From NCBI GenBank assembly GCA_963070105.1, contig OY718804.1, positions 3,861,317 to 3,925,316 of the forward strand: a DNA stretch of 64,000 nt, given 5' to 3'. Made by a program: the position numbers and the translations under genes. This DNA comes from Litomosoides sigmodontis. Lineage: Eukaryota; Nematoda; Chromadorea; Rhabditida; Onchocercidae. Of this stretch, positions 14,601 through 25,261 are shown piece by piece. The first letter of the stretch is position 1, and each line of letters starts with the position of its first letter. The notes under the pieces are model-generated. The model saw nothing but the letters and a program-made list of their open reading frames with translations. It was not told the origin of the DNA and ran no database searches.

Positions 14601-15649
14601 ACAATATTATTGATACATTGAGCAATTTTAACATGAATATTAAATTGAAACATCTCTCTTTCAAATTTTCCGTAGCAATCACTTACCAATTATCCCTCGC
14701 TACAGCCATCCAATCTAATTTAGCCAATTTCAAAAATTACCACCACCAAATGAAATTATCATTTGAAATTTTATCGACAAAAACAAAGGAATTTAAACAA
14801 TTTGAAATTTTTTATAATTAAAAAGGATAATTTCGGTTCGATGTGAAATGATACATCGGTGATTGATAGCCAATGCGAAATTTCATCCAAATGTTGTAAC
14901 CAACGAGTTATTCATTAGGTGAATTAAATTTGTTAATAAGTTAAATGTGTACAATAATAGTCAAATTACCAGTAGTAATAGTATAATACATGAAAAAATT
15001 ATTGAATTACAGGTAGTAATTATAGTAATTGGTAGTAATTACAGCGTAACGTAACGTGACGTAATGTTCAATGACGAAATTATTCACGTCGAAATAGTTA
15101 CTGCAAAGCAAAAAGCAAAAAAAAAAACAAAAAGGGATGGATGATGCAATGAATTTTTATGGTAAATAAAACACACCGGGAATGACATTGACGTTAAAAA
15201 TCAAGCAAAAAAAAAATTTTTTTAAGAAAAGAAAAAACAATCGGTTTGAATGTTTGTAAGAATTCAAGCTTACCACTTCATTAGAAAGTTCAAAAAAGAA
15301 AAAGTGAAGCAATGTTAACCTTATCGTGCAACCATACATTTCATCAAAGTTGTCTCAACCTTACCAACCACCTAATATATTTTGCTATTTTTCAAATTTC
15401 ACTACTGATATAATTCGCAAAAACAGATGCTTTTTTTAATTTTGATTAATCTCAGTCTTTAGCACTAATCGTATTTGACGAATGCAAAAAGAACAAAAAA
15501 GAACCATACCTCCAAACGAATAACCATTTGAAATGATAGTACATAATTTGCAACCATTCATTTCTCTATTTACAAAAAAAAAAATGAAAATATACACAAA
15601 ATGTAAAATTACAGAAAATTTCACTGATAAGAAAAACTGTTAACACTAA

Positions 15650-17293
15650 TCAATCAATTGATCGTGAACACTCGTCACCTCGATGATTGCTCAGATGTGC
15701 TAATGACGATGACGTTGCGTCATCATTCAATGGTATTTCATGGTTCAGTCCCTGAAAAACAACACGAACATTTGGATTAAAATATTCTCAAACAATTTGT
15801 TGAAAAACTGTACGAATTGAGTGAACGATAATAGATGGATGAGTGCTGTTAGCGAAGCAAACAGTTTTGAGAGAGAAGGCGAAACCTTTCAAAAAATCCG
15901 ATCTTTGCATGTTTCAATGCTTTAATAATATCACTGAAACCGTTAATGCCAAGCAATCGACTGCGAAAATCATCGGCCTGTCGTTCGAACACTGTTCTCA
16001 CCTGCAACTCTTGTCTACGTGACAAATAACCTTTTAATTGCACAATTAATTTGCTGAACGATGAAAGATGAAAGAAGCAAAAATAGACATGAGAGGAGAA
16101 AAATGTGAAGAACACTTTTCGTCTCTTTCTCTTTTTGAAAATGTCAAAAAAAACTTTCATACTTTCCCGTAAATCATTGTTGTTCTACTTTGTATGTAGG
16201 GTTCTTCCACATTCTCATCATGCACGGTACTAACAGCTAAAAAAAATCTTGATTAATCTTGTTGATAATTTTGATTTAATTATGATATAATAAGTAAAAT
16301 TCAGAAATTTGAATACTACCATAAAATCATCTGATATTTGGAGAATTAAAAAAAAAAACGATAATTTGAAATTCAATTTCTTTTTTTTCATTGCAGACGC
16401 CATTTGTTTTCCTTTAATTATTCTTTTATTTATATTTTAAGAGGCAAAGAAAGAGTTGTGGTATGAAATTGAAATTTTTCATTAATTATTATTTGCATGC
16501 TAAGTTCAGGGAGTAATTCGAAATATTTGACATACTTGGTGACTTTGCGGTACTCGTGCTTCTAACTGTTGTCCTTAACAGTTCTCTTCTGGAATCCTGA
16601 AGAGACTTAGTGTCTAAATGATCAGATTCCAATGTAGCATCAGTGGTTCCGCTTATCAATCGATCGTACTCTGATTGTTCACGTGCCATATAACCTGCTT
16701 TCCACCTAACTAAAATTAATTAAACTTCAGTTTTCATTAATCGACTCGAGCAAGAAAATACTTAGAAGAAAACTCTTGCTGATCTTACTTTTCTTACTTC
16801 ACCCATGAGATGCCAATGAGATAAATAAAATTTAGTAGTTTTTCAATTTTTATTTAATAACATGTTAGTATTCAGTTACCCTCGCTTAACACTTACATAA
16901 CTCTAAGTAGCACTCACTTACCGTTCCTCAAACGGTAATATAGCTCTCACATAATTATGAATTGATATCTTATTTAAAAATGAAAAGGAACACTAACCTT
17001 CTTCTCGCGAATCTGATTCCAATAATCGTGCGTCCGAAATTTCATCCTGTCCACTTTGATAATCATCAATGATATGTTGCTCATCAAAACGTAACCGCGT
17101 GTTTGCCGTAAGCTTTTCATGAGGTGTGATTTCATCCTCGTAATAACCATCCATACTCTCAACCTCCAATAATCATCAATCGATCAATTCCATACATTTG
17201 TCAACCTAATTTCTCCTTTTTGTTTCTTGCATTTAACCTACCTACAACTGCAGAATGACTTGAATGCACGGATGACACATTCCCAACTTTCAT
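15650..17293 (-). CDS. orphan acidic protein, 182 aa, downstream gene of a putative operon
   Basis: Exons on the minus strand: 17246-17293, 16998-17163, 16536-16694, 16163-16236 and 15650-15751. They join in frame (phases 0, 1, 1, 0) to 182 residues ending in a TGA stop. Donors are GTAGGT, GTTAGT, GTATGT and GTATGA. The product is polar and rich in Asp, Glu and Ser, with segments such as MDGYYEDEITPHEK, FDEQHIIDDYQSGQDE and YDRLISGTTDATLESD. I see no signal peptide, membrane segment or known domain. The ATG is the first in-frame one after two possible trans-splice acceptors, and a five-codon out-of-frame ORF overlaps just upstream. Spacing of roughly 70-105 bases from the poly(A) signals of the gene before it suggests SL2-type operon processing. 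The 15.85-16.05 kb stretch may be an alternative 3' exon. Function unknown. Confidence 0.5.
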
Positions 17294-17365
17294 CCATTGT
17301 CCATCATCTATGAAGTGATGGTCACTTGTGCTAACTAGTTTTTGCCATCAAAGAAGAGAAGAGAT

Positions 17366-17398
17366 TTTATTCCACCCAAATTTATTTTATTATTTTAT
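17366..17398 (-). terminator. cluster of three AATAAA poly(A) signals
   Basis: On the minus strand AATAAA occurs at 17393-17398, 17381-17386 and 17366-17371. These begin about 120 bases after the stop codon at 17516 and lie just before the next gene's start at 17293. They mark the 3' end of the secreted orphan gene and define the short intercistronic gap. Confidence 0.65.
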
Positions 17399-17515
17399 TG
17401 CACACAAAACTTGCAATGAATGAAAATTTGCAAGTGGACAGTCGATGAGCTAAACTGAAACACACTCAACGCTTTTTTTTTCGTGTTTGTATACGTGTAA
17501 AAAAAAAGAAAGAAA

Positions 17516-20500
17516 TTAAGCAACTTTTTCAGATTCGTTGTAGAGTTCATGAAATTTTGCAGCAATCGATTTTGATTTTTCTGATGTTTCAGTGACTTTT
17601 GATTTGAACATTTCTTCGTCACGACGTCTTTTGAGCTCCTCGTCCACAATCTGTTGCAGTGAAAGAGTTTGAGGAAATTTAACTTCGTTAAAACTTTTCA
17701 AATGTAATTTAAAAAATTTTTAGCAAAATTTTACCTTTTCAATGATTTGTACAAATGCAGCTGTTTGTGCTTGCGAAAGATTAAGCGTCGTCGCTACTTC
17801 TTTCAAATTACCTAATGAAGTTTGTGTTGCGTTTTCAATCACCTGAAGAATTTCATGTATGGATGGATGATATTCAAATAAATAATACTTCTTTAATAGT
17901 CTTGAAATCTTGAAATTGAAATAATAGTCTTGAAATCACAAAAAAAACAGGAATTTAAATGTAAAATTTAATGAAATAAAGCAAAAAAAATATGCAAACA
18001 AGAGTACGTTGATTTGAAGGAAATTGTTCCAAAATAAATTATTTTGTAAATTTTTTTCTTCCATTAAATTACTACTATTACTACTGGTGGTACTTTCGAT
18101 CGCAATCTGAAACATTGTATTACGGAATTTTTGTTTAATCAAAATTTACTTCACTAATCGTTAGAAAAAAATCCTTTCATGCAAAGTTCATTACTTTAAC
18201 TTTATTTAAATCAATTTAATCTGTTTTATAAAAAAAAAATATAATCCAATATCTCATCCAATCTTCCACACATAAACAAAATAAATCAATAATTCCTACG
18301 TGTTAGAAAAAAAAACCTTCCAACACTCACTTCACCACCTTCTTCCACCTCCGGAACTTTTTCCATTCCCAAATCGTTGTCATAGTAATTGGTTGCCACA
18401 TCTGTCGTACCATTAACCCTACTATCATCTGAGAAACAAAAATACTTTAAAAATGCATAGTATATGTTCATCGGAATGAAACAAAACTGTTCATTCAGAT
18501 CAGTGAAAAAATTCGCCGTTCACATTCATCGGTTGTGTACCGTACTACCGTACTACCGTACTGTACTGTACTGTACTGTACCATCAGGCTGAAAACTTCA
18601 GGCAAATTGAAAGAAGTTCAATTGCGCATGGTTAATGAATGATAGTGATATCGATCGGTCCCAGTTGATAGGATTCAACTCTGATACCTTCCACTTCTTC
18701 GTCCTTCCTTTCTCCCTCTCTCTCTCTCTCTCTCTCTCTCCCTTGTTCTTGTTCTCCTGCTAAGTGCCAAATGTACAGGTTATATTTGTGAGGTATTTCA
18801 CTAATTTGAATAAAATGAATAAGTAAATTCTTCGGAGCATTTTCAATGCACTTTGTAAGCTTTATTGATTCATTTGACATCGGTGGATGCTATTGTCGTT
18901 GTTGTATTGTTTACGTGAAAATAGCGTGAACGTCAATACCTAACGGTGTAGTGATGGGATGGATTGTTACCGAAGTGCTTTGCGGTAGGCTTTCATCACT
19001 TCTGGTACTTTCGGTGCCACCTTTGCTAGCTTTTTGAGGAATCGTTGCCTTAACCCTCTCATCCTTTGTCGTTTCCTGACGTCTCTCTTCATAATCCATC
19101 GACTAAAAAACAAGCAAAAGAAAAAAACAGCCATCACATATCGGAGGGCAATTGTCTGAGTGATAAGTTATGATAACACTGATAAGATAGATAAAATACT
19201 TTTACCATTTATATTCACTCTTATGAAGTGATAATGTTAATTTTTCATTTATTTCTGAATTATCTTCACTTTGGAAATATTTATTTCTAACATTTTCAGA
19301 TAAATGAAAAGTCCTTTTTTCTTTTAATTTTTGCTAAAAATTGGATGTGAAAGTTTGATAACAGCTCGTTCAAAATGTCAAAATTTTTGGCAATTCATGC
19401 AATTTGTTGGAATAGAAATGATTTTGCAGAATTACTAGAATGTTGTAATTGATATGGGAGCATTTCTGATTACCACCAAGTCGTATGTCAATTGCGATCT
19501 GTGCGTCATTTACGTTTAGTGATGAATCTACGCGAAATCTCCGCAGACTTTATTGTTAATTGAAATGAGACGAGAAGTGGAAGGTAACGAATGGAAGAAG
19601 AAGATTAGTGGAAATAATGAATAATTAATATCTAATTAAATAGCGAAAGTTTCATGAAATCAAGTTGATCAAAGCTAATTAGTTGAAATTGGAAAAATCA
19701 GGTTCCACTAAATAAAATATCATAATATCAGGTTTTAATTTATTCGATAAATTACTGCTATAAAGATAAAAAAAAAAGATCAAGCACTTACTTATTAAAT
19801 TAATTTCCAAAAGCTGGAATGGAGGGAATTGAAATCGAAGTGGATGAGTTACAGAACTGTTGAAAATTTAAAGTATATGAAAATTGAAATTTCAGCAAAC
19901 TGTGAACTATCCTTCCAAGCACTTTAACTCTTACTTGCTATTTCGCAATGCTTTTCCAGCAATTCCTAGCATTAAAAATGTGCCAATATCATTTTTCCTT
20001 TTTTCAAAAAATCAAATAGGAACTTGAAATTAAGAACACATTAATGAATGATTTTAATTTGATACAAAACTTTTTGATGACTCTTTTTCTTCAATCATTT
20101 CCGAATTTATTATCTTGTTGAGAGGAATTAAAAAAAAATGGATGAATTTATAATCGTTCGTTCAAATTTTGATGAAAATGATGTACTTTTATGAAAATCT
20201 TCTACGATAATAAAGAGAAATTTTTCGCAATGTTTTGAAAAATGTTGAAATTTGAACACTTATTGTCATTCATTAAAATTTGAAAGAAATTGTAAAGATT
20301 TGATTTAAAAATTGAAAAAATACAAAATGAAGTGAGGCGCAAGGAAGACAGACGTAAATGATTCAGATTGGCAGGCAAACATCTTATGAGCTGAAATTAA
20401 TCCTTGATGAAAGTAAAGTGCTAGTTGTTGAGAGGAATTGGTTGAAAGTTAAATGAGCAACAATGTGCATTATTAATTTTTATTCAAATTTCGCTTTCAT

Positions 20501-22319
20501 ACAGTGTGTTTTCCGTTAGCTGTAACTCAGTGATGAATTTTTCTAATTTTTCAAAATTTAAATTTTACAGAATAATCATTTAGAAAATGATGAAGAAGAT
20601 GACCTTGAGAAGTAGACTGCTACCGTCCATTAATTTGTTACCAAAATTACCGAGGTGCTGTGTTGCTGGATGTGCTTGAGAGGTGCCAAGTAGGACATCA
20701 GTGTTGGATAGTGGAAGTGGTCTGAATAGATTGGTTTGCAATGGTTGCAGCCAATCTTTCAGTTGACTGGAAAGATCTGAATCAAAAATAAAATTGTCCA
20801 ATTTATAAAATTTATAAATTACAATAAATTTATACTTTTTATGAATTACAACAACAAGTGGCGAAGTTCCATTTACAAATTGCAATTAAAATGGCAAAAA
20901 AGGATGCTTGAAGAAAAGTTCATTTGCTAACTGTAACCCTTTGCGTCGATAGTTTGATGCTTCCATTGAAATGGATTAAGCGGTGATGGTAGCATTGGAA
21001 TTGGAAATTGCAGTAAGGGTTGTCTGAAATTTTATCAATCTGAAAACAATGAAAAAAAATATGGCAGATAAATGTAATGGCATTTTGTTGAATTAAAAAA
21101 AAATAATTAAAATAAAAATTACTGTGCACTAACAACGAGCGGATCGCTTATTATTCTATCATTTCTTGAATTTGCAATCATACGTGGCTGTGAATCTTCC
21201 AGCAATTTTGCCGCTAAATGCTTCTGCAAAAAAAAATCAAAACTTTTCTAAAACTCTTCCGATCAATGATCACAAAATAATCATTCATTGATGATTTCTT
21301 CTTATATATCGTAAAAGGGAAGGGAAAGAGCGCTAGAGAGAGAGAGAAGGACTTCGAAATTTCAATTTTGCTCATTATTGGAATTTCATTTTATTAATTG
21401 CTTCCATGAAGTATTAAATATAATTTTATATTATGCATGAATTTTTAATGGAATTGATCAGCAGTAATATGTCAGCAACTATTATTTATTTGAAATTTAA
21501 AAAAAAAAGTGTTTTCTGTTTCGTTAAGATTTTTCATTGTTGCAAATGTAAGTTTTGGTGCGTAACGGAGCGCAAAACAAAGTGATAAATCATTTTACAA
21601 ATTATTTTTCTTTTTAATTTTTAAAAATTCAAAAAAAGATTCCGTGTCCATTTTTTCATTAATGAAAATCATTTGATTTAATGAAATAAAAAGTGAAATA
21701 AAAAGCGAAAAATAATTTAGCAAGAAAAAAAAGGATGAAGTTGAAAATGAAAGGGAAATTTCTGGTAGCAAAATTGAAATGAAAATCCATTTTCAATCGC
21801 AAAAACGACAGGAAAGAAAAGTTCGGTTAAAAATTTTTTTTCAAAATTATTTTGAAGAAAATTGAAACCGGTAATGTGATAATTTAAGATGGGGAGAGAA
21901 TTGCCAGAATGATAAATCGTTAACCTAATTTCGCTGTACAGGATATTATCAAAACGAAAAAATTCGTTTTTAAATCACTTTTTTCCCAGCTGTATTTTAA
22001 CAATCGCACGTGTTAGTTCGTTTGCTATGAAATATTGCTTGTGCTAAACTTATGTTTAATTTCAATTGCTATCCTAAATTCAAATTAAAATTTAAATTAG
22101 CTAATGCCAAAATCTGGCAAAATGTCTGATCGTTTTCACTTCAGAAAAAGAGAACTCTTGCATATCATTTAATTTTGCATGCATACCGAGGCTTTTAACC
22201 GAATCAGTATTTAAGCTAATAGAATTTATAAAGTTTCTGAGTGAGAAATTTAAAATTACCTGCGCACAAATGTCCAAAATAAAAGAAAATGCAGTCAGAC
22301 ATGTCGCTAACGACAACAT
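17516..22319 (-). CDS. secreted orphan protein with signal peptide, 340 aa
   Basis: Nine exons join in frame: 22260-22319, 21123-21223, 20938-21023, 20604-20776, 18940-19102, 18331-18428, 18008-18106, 17735-17842, 17516-17650 (1023 bases with the stop). Exon 1 is exactly a signal peptide, MLSLATCLTAFSFILDICAQ, probably cleaved after Ala19. Next comes a Pro-rich stretch (residues about 56-76, including FPIPMLPSPLNPF), a Leu-rich segment (SSQLKDWLQPLQ), a Ser/Thr/Glu-rich middle (about 140-260), and a C-terminal third predicted helical by eye (NLKEVATTLNLSQAQTAAF, then DEELKRRRDEEMFKSKV). I recognise no family. Its organisation vaguely recalls small secreted nematode antigens, but no SXP/RAL-2 motif is evident. 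The start is supported by a strong acceptor 13 bases upstream. Exon order and phases are consistent throughout; expression is unproven. Confidence 0.65.
18538..18582. repeat. CCGTACTA / GTACT short tandem repeats
   Basis: Three CCGTACTA-like units grade into four GTACT units, within the intron between exons 5 and 6 of the secreted orphan gene. A CT dinucleotide run follows at about 18715-18741. Confidence 0.8.
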
Positions 22320-22345
22320 CTCATTCAAATAGCTGAAGAAAAATT
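22320..22345 (-). promoter_or_regulatory. probable spliced-leader acceptor of the secreted orphan gene
   Basis: On the minus strand TTTTTCTTCAG is followed by a 13-base leader and then the ATG at 22319. A pyrimidine-rich acceptor this close to the start, with no matching upstream exon, is the usual signature of trans-splicing in nematodes. Confidence 0.5.
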
Positions 22346-23368
22346 CGTTGTTTTGTCGTTGTAACAGTTAAGCAAATCGCTACACCCAAAACTGAAATTT
22401 CATCAATGGAGAGAGGCTTATTTTAAAAATCGACTTTAAAACGGTTTGAGAATTCGTAATCACTTTGAATCAAACACTGAAAGATTATAAAACGATGCTT
22501 TTCTTAAATTTTATGAAAATTAATGACAGAATTTATAAATGACGGATTTGCGAATGTTTTGATTTTTCGTAGCTAAATGACATGAAATCGACAATGAGAG
22601 AAATTTAATTTTTACATTGGTAATAGTAGCACCGAAGTAAATTTTGTGTTCGTTTTGACAGCGAAGAAAAATTCACTTTAATTAACAAGATGCTAATTAA
22701 TTTAAAATACACAAATTAACAGTAATAATAATAGTGAATAAAAAAACTTAAAATTTTACTAATTCCCAATTTATGCGGAAGACAAAGGTAAGACACCACA
22801 AAGTACATAAAGTACATCAAATATTTTAAATAAAATCATTCTGAAAGCGATTTAAAAGAAGTGGCGTAGTTGCGTGGAGTCAATTTGGTAGTTTGCTTAA
22901 CAGTGTAAGTTAATTAATTATCAATTCGGTAATGATTTGGAAGAGTAACGATTATCAGCAAGTCAGCTACGTCTATCACTGCAGCAGGAGAAAATGAAAG
23001 AGGAAATTCGAAGAGATATCTTCTTCGTCCGCTAAACTACTAAATTCTATCGATGACAGATACACTTGCAGCACGAGTGATGAGTTCTTTAATCGAAAAA
23101 TCTGGAATGTGAACATCGATTGCTACCGCCCCAATCAACCTACGCGTATTTCTCGTAACCAGTAGTGGTCATCAGATGGGAAATAAAGGTATGGTCAGCT
23201 CAGTGCTGACAGACTGATTACATTAATGTTTTATAACACATTGCATTGTTAATTGTTTTTTACGTGAAAAATGCACCAGCAATCAATGAGTGTGAAGCAC
23301 TGATAAAACGTTTTAAATGATCAATGAAGAGTTTGAAATTTTCAAAAATTTCCCGAATGATCGGGAAG

Positions 23369-23435
<67 letters not shown>

Positions 23436-25261
23436 ATGGAGGAGTTCACGCACTCTTTTTTTACTTTTGGAACATTTATTATTGATGGAAAAGGAGCTGC
23501 GATTTCTTGCATTGTCAATTTTCATTCTTAATCTAATTAATTAGCATATTGCTTTAACTTTCCTCTAACTGAATACTTCACTTTGACGTTTACTTTGAAG
23601 AAGATAAATAAATGACGTCAGGTGATGAGCAAATCGATGAAAACACACGGACGTATTTCCTTTCAGGATGGCGGTGAACTGCTGACGCCATGCATTGCCG
23701 CCATCCAAAAGTTGAGAATAAATTGAAGTTACTGACTTTTTCTTTCTTTCTCAACTGTCCCTCAATTGTCACATTCATTTGATCGATCTTTCTCCAATCA
23801 GTTTCATTCATTCGCTCACGTACGACAACGTTTTACACGGGAAAATAGGAAATGCTTATCCATGGAGTTGCAGTTGCACAACTTTGGTTAAATTTCAATG
23901 CTTTAAATTAAATTTTATTCATCGCCTCACTTCCTCAATTTTATTCATCGCACTAAAACGTTCACTGGAAGGAAGTTAAATGAAAAATAGCATTTACAAT
24001 TAACGACGAATAAAAAGTGATAAGTCAGCGGCGGAATGTACTTTATGATTCATCGATGATTCACCGCAAAATTCTCTCGCCTGCCGCCTAACGAGGGTTC
24101 GATCAGGGAGGGCAGTGATGGTCGTCGGAACCAACGCGCGGCTTATCGATCAAAACGAGATCAGTGCAATTGCTGCGATTTAGCAAAGCGGCAAATGATC
24201 ACCGACAAATATCATCACATCTGCGAAATTGCTTTAGAATGTGAAAATTTCAATTCAAAATTTTCAACTGTTTCCTTCTTGAATTTTATCTATTAAACTT
24301 CTTATTTAAATCAAAGGTTTAGTGACGTACGGTAGTCTCATCTGACACTGAGAAGTCATTTCCTGAATTACGCAATAGACTTATGGAACATTGGGACTTG
24401 CATGTAAGTAAGTAATTTATTGAAAATGAAATTTAAACATATTTCAAGCAATGAATGCAAGTGTCATCGAAATCGAAACGAAAAGTTTTACTTTTACGAA
24501 CGAAAGTTGTAATTAATTGTTCCTTCAGAGAAATTTTATGTTTTCTAACGTAAGACATACGTAACCTGAACGAAACGAATTTATACATAGCACATCGTAA
24601 TGACCAATTCTTCCTTCGTGCTAATTTATTCGCCTGAAATTTGCAGCAGAAAGATGAAAAAATTAAATGCGCAAACAAACAAAGTGTAAATTAAATTATA
24701 CAATGAAATTAAGAAAAGAAGCAAAAAAAGTAGAATTTGGAAATTTTTGAAATATTAAAAGTTTGTTAGCTTTCCCTCTTCCTTATCCATTACTATTATC
24801 TATGTCACATTTCATTTCATTTCATTTCACTAATATGTGCTTCTTTGGAAAAGAAGATCAAGCCTATTTCTTGCTTTTCCTCCTGGGATTGCTTTCCATG
24901 GAGGAATTTCATTCGCTTAATGAGTGAAATGTTTACTTTGATTGATGACGGAGAGAAGCAAACGCTTACAAAGAATGATAAGCCTATCAGTGAAGGGTAG
25001 AACAAGTAGTTTAGAGGAAGAATGGGAGTGGGAGCTATTTGGAAAGACAAAAAGTTAATGAATAGCAAAACACGGGATGGTATCACGTGGAAGGATCGGA
25101 AAAGCCTGATAGGCCAAATATATCGGAAAGCTTATTGGAGTAGTAGCACAGCTGGCTGACGTCACTAAAGCATATTAGTGACTTGAAAAGAAAAAAACCA
25201 AGTTTCCGCATGGTTCGGATGAAAAGTTAAACGTGGCGGCTTCTGAGCTTTATTTCATCAA
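22333..25261. other. 2.9 kb intergenic region upstream of the secreted orphan gene
   Basis: Lies between the 3' end of the anion-channel gene and the 5' end of the secreted orphan gene, both on the minus strand. It contains a pure GT tract (23371-23431) and a less AT-rich patch at about 24040-24200, with GATC motifs. The patch is a reasonable place for promoter or enhancer elements, but nothing specific was identified. No credible coding exon. Confidence 0.5.
23371..23431. repeat. GT dinucleotide microsatellite, 61 bases
   Basis: Pure GT run. It creates a poly-Thr/His open frame on the minus strand that should not be read as a gene. A TCCCGA-ATGA-TCGGGA inverted repeat lies immediately before it. 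Confidence 0.95.

Larger units (their letters stand above)
3345..15649. other. 12.3 kb gene-free interval
   Basis: No exon chain could be built on either strand. Open frames here are short, low-complexity and lack paired splice signals. The interval holds GT/CA tracts (about 5641-5665, 5838-5880), CT/GA tracts (about 6976-7004, 8274-8302, 9997-10018, 12138-12155), an ACGT run near 6573-6585, a 58-bp tandem duplication (10051-10166), a 10-bp inverted repeat (10432-10467), and a 22-bp direct repeat. The stretch 10150-10700 is less AT-rich than its surroundings and could be regulatory. Part of the interval may be 5' flank of the 3264-3344 gene. Confidence 0.5.

Noticed and set aside
23313..23525. 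Minus-strand frame with a long Thr/His run
   Set aside because: Produced by the GT dinucleotide repeat; no splice or start support.
24040..24200. Possible tRNA-like element (GGGTTCGATC)
   Set aside because: No acceptor stem, D-arm or anticodon arm could be paired around it.
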